A stretch of DNA of 9,735 bases, taken from contig CATJRT010000215.1 of the NCBI GenBank assembly GCA_949742895.1, forward strand, positions 1-9,735. The letters run 5' to 3'. The notes beneath the pieces are model-generated. The model did not search any database, had not been told where the DNA came from, and saw nothing but the letters and a program-made list of their open reading frames with translations. This DNA is from an uncultured Eubacteriales bacterium. GTDB lineage: Bacteria; Bacillota_A; Clostridia; Oscillospirales; Oscillospiraceae. The position numbers were made by a program, and so were the translations under genes. Of the stretch, positions 5,612 through 9,735 are shown piece after piece (the stretch's first letter is position 1; every line of letters starts with the position of its first letter).

Positions 5612-6653
5612 AATACGCCGGATCCAGCCGGATGTTGTCCTTTTCAATGGTCAGATGAAGGTGCGGTCCGGTGGCGTCTCCTGTCTGTCCCACCAGGGCT
5701 ACTGTCTGCCCGCAGCTCACCGTCTCCCCCTTTCGGACCAGCAGCTTGCTGCAATGGGCATAAAAGCTGCTCACGTTGTTGTCATGTCGAATCTTCAGAT
5801 ACTGCCCAAAAATATCGCTCTCACCAATATACTCCACCGTACCGTCGGCAAAGGCCCCAATTTCCGTCCCCTCTGCCGCGCCGATGTCCAGCGCAAGGTG
5901 AAACTCATTTTTCCCGCTACTGGGATGGTCCCGATATCCGAACGAAGAGGTGACCGCACCCATCACCGGTACAGCAGTCTGTTCCAGCCCCAGCTCGTAA
6001 TGGGCAAAGCTCACGTTGGAGGGCAGCTTGACGCCGTCGTCTGTGTACTCCTGAGCTACCGCCGTTACTACCTGCGCCTGGTCAGGTTCAGGCTGTACAG
6101 GCTCCGACGGCGCCGGTTCCGGACTTTCCGGCGGTTCCGGTTCCGGGCTTTCCGGCGCGGCAGAAGAGGTCTCTGGTCCATCCTGAAGCAGACCGCCGGA
6201 GACGGGCCCACTGCCTGTCATAGCTCCTCCCAATCCCGTCAACACACCATTTCCGCCGAGATAATGCACGCTTTCCACCGGCGTGATACCGGACAAATGC
6301 GATGCAGATAAATCGGACTCTCCCTGTTCTTCCGCCGATTCGCCTCCGAATACACTGGCGCACAATCCTTCAAAAGCACTCTGCACCGGTTCTCCCTCCG
6401 ACACCGCCCGGCCAAACTCCGCAAAGGCCGCCTGAAAGTCTACGTCGGCGGCCATTGCCCGCTGCCAAAACTCCAACTGTCCGGGGAACACCCCTCTGCC
6501 CACATATACCAGCAGGAACAGCGCCAGGCTGACCAGCAGTTGAAGCAACCGCCTGCCGTCTCCTTCTGTCCCATTTCCTGGCGCGGCGTGCTTTGTCCGG
6601 GATGCCGTTCGCCGGCTCCCACCCATTGACCTTCTTCTGTACGCGGCGTCCAT
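5595..6653 (-). CDS. SpoIVFA-like membrane-anchored M23 (LytM) domain protein
   Basis: A 352-residue protein. The ATG at 6653 has AAGGAGG seven bases upstream; an in-frame GTG at 6659 is too close to that site. Residues 1-33 are basic and cytoplasmic. About 34-56 form one membrane span. A variable region and a Pro/Glu-rich linker (about 166-191) follow. Residues 225-350 are an M23/LytM domain with FGYRDHP, H252-L-A-L-D256, YAH300 and GPHLH (H331, H333). All zinc-ligand positions are therefore present, although the family's HxGxD glycine is alanine, so it may be an active peptidase or a protein-binding domain. The gene lies directly upstream of, and overlaps, the SpoIVFB-like gene, as in the Bacillus spoIVF operon. 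There SpoIVFA holds SpoIVFB inactive and is cut by SpoIVB. The M23 domain is certain; the SpoIVFA role rests on context. A generic SpoIIQ-like or murein peptidase is the alternative. Confidence 0.8.
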   Translation of the reverse strand: MDAAYRRRSMGGSRRTASRTKHAAPGNGTEGDGRRLLQLLVSLALFLLVYVGRGVFPGQLEFWQRAMAADVDFQAAFAEFGRAVSEGEPVQSAFEGLCASVFGGESAEEQGESDLSASHLSGITPVESVHYLGGNGVLTGLGGAMTGSGPVSGGLLQDGPETSSAAPESPEPEPPESPEPAPSEPVQPEPDQAQVVTAVAQEYTDDGVKLPSNVSFAHYELGLEQTAVPVMGAVTSSFGYRDHPSSGKNEFHLALDIGAAEGTEIGAFADGTVEYIGESDIFGQYLKIRHDNNVSSFYAHCSKLLVRKGETVSCGQTVALVGQTGDATGPHLHLTIEKDNIRLDPAYYVDLP

Positions 6654-6687
6654 AGCCACTCCTCCTTGTCCACAGGATCCTGCTTCT

Positions 6688-6716
6688 ACTCTATGTCGCT
6701 CTCTGCCCTCTTATGC
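6688..6716 (-). promoter_or_regulatory. Sigma-E-like sporulation promoter candidate
   Basis: Read on the minus strand, GCATAAG (6716-6710) is followed after 14 bp by CATAGAGT (6695-6688). The mother-cell sigma-E consensus has an ATA core at -35, about 14 bp of spacing and CATACAnT at -10. The -10 here matches in all but one defined base. It lies 35 bp upstream of the SpoIVFA-like ATG, which is the expected place for a mother-cell operon. Confidence 0.5.
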
Positions 6717-6736
6717 GTCCGTACCCCAGCTTCCTC

Positions 6737-6766
6737 TTGACGGACGGCATAATATTTGTGTAAAAT
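6737..6766 (+). promoter_or_regulatory. Candidate sigma-A promoter of the DUF3842 gene
   Basis: TTGACG (6737-6742), 18 bp, then TAAAAT (6761-6766). Five of six -35 bases and five of six -10 bases match consensus. The start would fall near 6773, giving a leader of about 20 nt before the ATG at 6795. It diverges from the sporulation-type promoter within the same 141-bp intergenic region. Confidence 0.6.
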
Positions 6767-6794
6767 GGCAGTATGATTGAATTCGGAGGTCGAA

Positions 6795-7229
6795 ATGAAT
6801 ATTTTAGTTATCGACGCGCAAGGCGGCGGAGTGGGCCGGCAGCTTGTCTCCGCCATCAAGCAACGGCTCCCAGATGCCGTTGTCACGGCGGTGGGTACGA
6901 ACAGCGCCGCAACATCCGCCATGCTCAGGGCGGGCGCAGACCATGCGGCTACCGGCGAAAATGCCGTTTCCGTCAATTGCCGGAAGGCAGATGTCATCGC
7001 CGGCCCCATCGGCATTGTGATTGCCGATGCACTTTGGGGCGAGATCACGCCGGCGATGGCAGCGGCTGTAGGGCAAAGCCCCGCCACCCGAATTCTGATC
7101 CCCATAAACCATTGCGACAACATTGTCGTAGGCGTATCCGAATTGAGCGTCGGCACACTCATTCAAAGCGCTGTTGACGCCATATGCCGGCATCCTCTCT
7201 GCCTTGAAAAAGGGCCCAACTCCATTTGA
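6795..7229 (+). CDS. DUF3842 family protein
   Basis: A 144-residue soluble protein. The ATG at 6795 has GGAGGT five bases upstream, so I prefer it to an in-frame start at 6777. The N-terminus MNILVIDAQGGGVGRQL resembles a Rossmann-type beta-strand and glycine-rich turn. The middle has a conserved-looking block, DVIAGPIGIVIADALWGEITPAM (about 68-90). The C-terminal part has LIPINHCDNIVVGV (about 104-117), with a Cys-Asp-Asn centre. I recognise the pattern as DUF3842, found mainly in Clostridia and without an established function. The glycine-rich turn suggests nucleotide or dinucleotide binding, but this is inference. The gene has its own promoter and converges on the small gene at 7307-7486. 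It is divergent from the SpoIVFA-like gene, but no shared role is shown. Confidence 0.82.
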   Translation: MNILVIDAQGGGVGRQLVSAIKQRLPDAVVTAVGTNSAATSAMLRAGADHAATGENAVSVNCRKADVIAGPIGIVIADALWGEITPAMAAAVGQSPATRILIPINHCDNIVVGVSELSVGTLIQSAVDAICRHPLCLEKGPNSI

Positions 7230-7260
7230 CATTCCCGCCAACGCCGTCAAAGATTGCACA

Positions 7261-7297
7261 CAGACCGGCCTCGAAGTCTTGCTCCGGGGCCGGTCTG
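7261..7297. terminator. Hairpin between convergent genes, possible bidirectional terminator
   Basis: CAGACCGGCC and GGCCGGTCTG form a perfect 10-bp GC-rich stem with a 17-nt loop. It lies 31 bp after the DUF3842 stop codon and 9 bp after the stop of the minus-strand 59-residue gene. Neither strand has a real T tract after the stem, so intrinsic termination would be weak; it may mainly stabilise 3' ends. Confidence 0.45.
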
Positions 7298-7306
7298 CTG
7301 CCTACA

Positions 7307-7486
7307 TCACATCTTCAGAGAACCGGAAAAGTTCTCCACCGCTTCGCCCACGGCCTTGATGGCCTTGCCTGCGGCCTTCTGTGCCGTCCGCTTCTGCTTC
7401 TTTGGCATCAACGCCATGCCCAGCGCCGCCCCGGCCATCATAGTAGCCCCCGCAATGGGCAGTACCACCGTCTTATTTATTTTCAT
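7307..7486 (-). CDS. Small membrane protein with Gly/Ala-rich span and basic amphipathic tail
   Basis: A 59-residue protein. The ATG at 7486 has a perfect AAGGAGG eight bases upstream. After a basic start (MKINK), residues 6-27 form a hydrophobic, glycine- and alanine-rich segment (VVLPIAGATMMAGAALGMAL), probably one membrane span. A lysine-rich stretch (PKKQKRTAQKAAGKAIK) and an amphipathic helix (AVGEAVENF) follow. The composition resembles YtxH-like or other small envelope proteins, but I cannot assign a named family or function. The frame continues upstream to 7714 only because the exonuclease gene overlaps it in another frame. It lies 97 bp after the exonuclease III gene on the same strand, so it may be cotranscribed. 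Its ribosome binding site is locked in a long perfect stem. Confidence 0.75.
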   Translation of the reverse strand: MKINKTVVLPIAGATMMAGAALGMALMPKKQKRTAQKAAGKAIKAVGEAVENFSGSLKM

Positions 7487-7489
7487 GAC

Positions 7490-7555
7490 AAATCCCTCCT
7501 TCGCGACCTTAGTCTGCCCGCTTCCCGCGGTTTCATAAGGACAAAGGAGGGATTT
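7490..7555 (-). promoter_or_regulatory. 5' leader hairpin sequestering the Shine-Dalgarno of the 59-residue gene
   Basis: In the minus-strand RNA, AAATCCCTCCTT (7555-7544) is perfectly complementary to AAGGAGGGATTT (7501-7490), which contains the entire Shine-Dalgarno of the gene starting at 7486. The 42-nt interval holds two nested pairings: CCTTA with TAAGG (7540-7536 / 7511-7507) and CCGC with GCGG (7530-7527 / 7521-7518). When folded, the ribosome binding site is inaccessible. No known riboswitch class is recognised. Read on the plus strand, the same repeat is followed by ATTTT and might act weakly as a terminator for DUF3842 read-through. Confidence 0.6.
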
Positions 7556-7583
7556 ATTTTGGAAATTTTTTGACTGCGTTCGT

Positions 7584-8342
7584 TTATTCTGTTCGAAGCG
7601 CCAGCGACACCGGGCAGTGGTCGCTGCCCTCCACATCCGGGTGGATCGTCGCTTCCTCCACCTGCCCAGACAGCCGGTCGGACACGATGAAATAGTCGAT
7701 GCGCCACCCCACATTGTTCTTCCGGGCGTTAAAGCGGTAGCTCCACCAGGAATACGCCCCTTCCCGGTCAGGATAAAGATACCGGAAGGTGTCCGTGAAG
7801 CCGGATCCCAGCAGCCGAGTCATGGCGGCCCGCTCCTCGTCGGAAAAGCCTGCGTTCCCCCGGTTCGTTTTGGGGTTTTTCAGGTCGATCTCTTCGTGGG
7901 CCACGTTCAGGTCACCGCAGTACACCACTGGCTTTGTCCTGTCCAGGCTTTTGAGATAACTGAGCAGATCTTTTTCCCACTCCATGCGGTAGCCCAGCCG
8001 GGCCAGTTCCCTCTGGGCATTTGGGGTGTAGCAGTCCACCAGCCAGAAATCCGGATATTCCAGCGTAATCAGCCGCCCCTCATGGTCATGCTTGTCCAGG
8101 TCCATGCCATAGCTCACGCTCAGCGGCTCGTTCCGGGCAAAGATGGCAGTACCGGCGTATCCCTTCTTATCTGCCGAATTCCAAAATTGATGGTAGCCCG
8201 GCAGCTCCACCTCCGCCTGTCCACGCTCCATTTTGGTCTCCTGGAGGCAGATAAAATCCGCGTCCAGCGCCAATACCGACTCTGTAAATCCTTTTTTCAT
8301 ACAGGCCCGCAGGCCATTTACATTCCATGAGACAAATTTCAT
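7584..8342 (-). CDS. xth: Exodeoxyribonuclease III (AP endonuclease, ExoA/Xth family)
   Basis: A 252-residue DNA repair enzyme that incises DNA at abasic sites and trims 3' ends in base excision repair, using magnesium. The ATG at 8342 matches the conserved family N-terminus MKFVSWNVNGLRA; an in-frame extension upstream lacks family residues. Motifs in order are SWNVNG (N7), CLQETK (E35), YTPN (106-109), GDLNVAHEEID (143-153, with catalytic D144 and N146), NNVGWRIDYF (209-218, D216) and GSDHCPV (239-245, D241 and H242). All catalytic positions are present and the length is normal. Its ATG overlaps the stop of the upstream membrane glycosyltransferase gene as ATGA, so translation is probably coupled, although the two functions have no obvious link. 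Confidence 0.97.
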   Translation of the reverse strand: MKFVSWNVNGLRACMKKGFTESVLALDADFICLQETKMERGQAEVELPGYHQFWNSADKKGYAGTAIFARNEPLSVSYGMDLDKHDHEGRLITLEYPDFWLVDCYTPNAQRELARLGYRMEWEKDLLSYLKSLDRTKPVVYCGDLNVAHEEIDLKNPKTNRGNAGFSDEERAAMTRLLGSGFTDTFRYLYPDREGAYSWWSYRFNARKNNVGWRIDYFIVSDRLSGQVEEATIHPDVEGSDHCPVSLALRTE

Positions 8343-9715
8343 GACGCTTCCCTCTTCCCCCTTCTTCGCAGGCATTGTACCAGTGCCACAGCGGCAAAGC
8401 CCAGCCCTGCCAGCATCAGCAGCATCTCCGGGATCATCACATAGCGGTGGCCCGCCACATCAAACCACCAGTTGAATTTCAGCCGCAGAAACACCCGGTA
8501 GCTTAACGCCGAGGACGCCTGCACCAGCACCGCCGCCGGAGCGTGGCGCACATTGGCGCAGGCCGCGCACAGGGTGAGCACATCGGCCAGGAAAAAGTAC
8601 CGCTCGTGCATATGGGGCAGCAGAAAGGGCACCCCGATGGCCAGCACTATAGCAATGGCAAAAATGGTTTGACGGTCCATCCGGTCCTTCAGCCGGAAGC
8701 CCAGCCACAGCATAGCCAGCACTAAAATTGCGGCCAATACTATCCCCGCCCTGGACAGCGCCGTGCGCAGTGGCGAACCGGCGTCTGTGGCAATGGTCAT
8801 ATCATAGGGAAAAAGCTGGAAGATTGAAGGGGCGTTCAGGGTCAGCCTGGGATATTCGCCCATCTGGTTAAAGTAGACCAGCAGCGTTTCGGACAGGGGC
8901 TTGCCCAGCAGCACAGCGGGGATGATGACCATCAGATACGTCACTGGGAATACCCACAGCTCCCGGAACTTCACCTTTTTTGCCAGCCACAGCACACCCC
9001 ACAGAGGCAGCACAAAGATAGCCTGGAGCTTAAAGGCAAACGCCAGCCCCATCAGCGCCACAGAAGTTTTGTTTTTCCCCTCCAGAGCCATGGCCACCGC
9101 ATGAACTACAAACGCGCCGTAAATGGCGTCGCATTGGCCCCAATATGCCCCGTTGAGCACCACCGTAGGCAAAAGCAGAGCCACGGCAAAGGCAATCAAC
9201 GGCGCAGGGTCCTCCCCGCCCTTCTGCCGCAGAGTACGGGTCAGCCGAAGGCAGCCCCAGGCCAGGGCCATGTCGGACAGAATGGAAAACAGCTTGATGA
9301 GGTACATATCCGGAACCGGGATATAGGAGATGAACGCCATAAAGTAAAGGTAGGGCACATTATAATCTCCCACAGCGTGGGCTACGGCGCCAAAGCCGCC
9401 GTTTTCCCGGAAATACCTGGCCCAGTGCCGCAGAAAGCTGTTGTAGTCTCCGCTGGCATAATCCAGGCACAGCGCCCGCACCAGAAGCGCCGCTCCAATG
9501 GGCAGCAGCATCACCAGCAGGACATCCCGGTCGTATCCCTCAAACCGCAGCAGGAACAGCGCCAGCGCCGCCATCACCAGCAGGGCCACCGCCCCGCCCA
9601 GCCGGTCCAGCCAGCCGCCCTGCCCCAGTCCTCTGACCGTAAATATCATGCCCGCCAGGCACAGTCCACCCACAGCGGCGCAGGGCAGATACAGCTTTTT
9701 CATCCAATCTTTCAT
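8339..9715 (-). CDS. GT-C fold membrane glycosyltransferase (Gpi18-like mannosyltransferase family)
   Basis: A 458-residue polytopic membrane protein with about ten to twelve hydrophobic segments. The ATG at 9715 has CGGAGG six bases upstream. After the first two or three spans comes the loop DYASGDYNSFLRHWARYF (85-102), whose acidic residues fit the GT-C extracytoplasmic catalytic loop. WGQCDAIYG (192-200) and LPHMHERYFFLADV (366-379) are hallmark motifs of the Gpi18-like/COG5542 mannosyltransferase group. Such enzymes use lipid-phosphate-linked sugars to glycosylate envelope polymers or proteins outside the membrane; neither donor nor acceptor can be read here. The last residues are basic and cytoplasmic (RRRGKREAS). 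The gene is coupled by a 4-base ATGA overlap to exonuclease III. The family is confident, but mannose specificity is not shown. Confidence 0.86.
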   Translation of the reverse strand: MKDWMKKLYLPCAAVGGLCLAGMIFTVRGLGQGGWLDRLGGAVALLVMAALALFLLRFEGYDRDVLLVMLLPIGAALLVRALCLDYASGDYNSFLRHWARYFRENGGFGAVAHAVGDYNVPYLYFMAFISYIPVPDMYLIKLFSILSDMALAWGCLRLTRTLRQKGGEDPAPLIAFAVALLLPTVVLNGAYWGQCDAIYGAFVVHAVAMALEGKNKTSVALMGLAFAFKLQAIFVLPLWGVLWLAKKVKFRELWVFPVTYLMVIIPAVLLGKPLSETLLVYFNQMGEYPRLTLNAPSIFQLFPYDMTIATDAGSPLRTALSRAGIVLAAILVLAMLWLGFRLKDRMDRQTIFAIAIVLAIGVPFLLPHMHERYFFLADVLTLCAACANVRHAPAAVLVQASSALSYRVFLRLKFNWWFDVAGHRYVMIPEMLLMLAGLGFAAVALVQCLRRRGKREAS

Positions 9716-9735
9716 GTATGTCCTCCGTTTCTGAA

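Noticed and set aside
7487..7714. N-terminal extension of the 59-residue protein to 135 residues
   Set aside because: The extension would overlap the end of exonuclease III, has no ribosome binding site at its start, and reads as Arg/Trp-rich shadow sequence, whereas the ATG at 7486 has a perfect Shine-Dalgarno.

Overview
The window looks chromosomal, from a GC-rich, spore-forming, anaerobic Firmicute, probably a Clostridia/Oscillospiraceae-type gut bacterium. This is inference. It rests on an adjacent SpoIVFA/SpoIVFB-like pair, a DUF3842 gene (a family I associate with Clostridia), strong AGGAGG-type ribosome binding sites and GC-biased codons. I see no rRNA, tRNA, CRISPR array, insertion sequence or phage gene.

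Layout. (1) 1-2423, minus strand: a probable operon reading right to left, with an Sfp-type 4'-phosphopantetheinyl transferase, a thiolase-like enzyme and a Zn-ribbon/OB-fold (DUF35) partner cut by the window edge. A near-consensus vegetative promoter (TTGAAA-17-TATAAT) lies about 165 bp upstream of the first gene. Thiolase plus DUF35 is a known acyl-CoA condensation/cleavage pairing (BbsAB, PhlBC, the archaeal thiolase/HMG-CoA synthase complex); the substrate here is unknown. (2) 2424-2877: a long divergent regulatory region. (3) 2878-4993, plus strand: a LacI-family regulator and a PfkB fructokinase, with an 18-bp operator-like palindrome over the regulator's ribosome binding site, a hairpin between the two genes and a strong intrinsic terminator. 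(4) 5024-6716, minus strand: a SpoIVFA-like membrane M23 protein and a compact SpoIVFB-like M50 protease with overlapping genes, preceded by a sequence resembling a sigma-E promoter. (5) 6737-7229, plus strand: a DUF3842 gene divergent from the sporulation pair. (6) 7261-9735, minus strand: a GT-C-fold membrane glycosyltransferase coupled by an ATGA overlap to exonuclease III, then a 59-residue small membrane protein whose Shine-Dalgarno is buried in a perfect 12-bp stem.

Functional reading. The sugar operon probably phosphorylates fructose released from an imported sugar, under LacI control. The sporulation pair would act in the mother cell membrane around the forespore, as a regulator and protease for pro-sigma-K-type processing. 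The most novel-looking items are the PPTase/thiolase/DUF35 cluster with an altered PPTase motif, the RBS-occluding 5' leader of the 59-residue protein, and the SpoIVFB form with no CBS domain.
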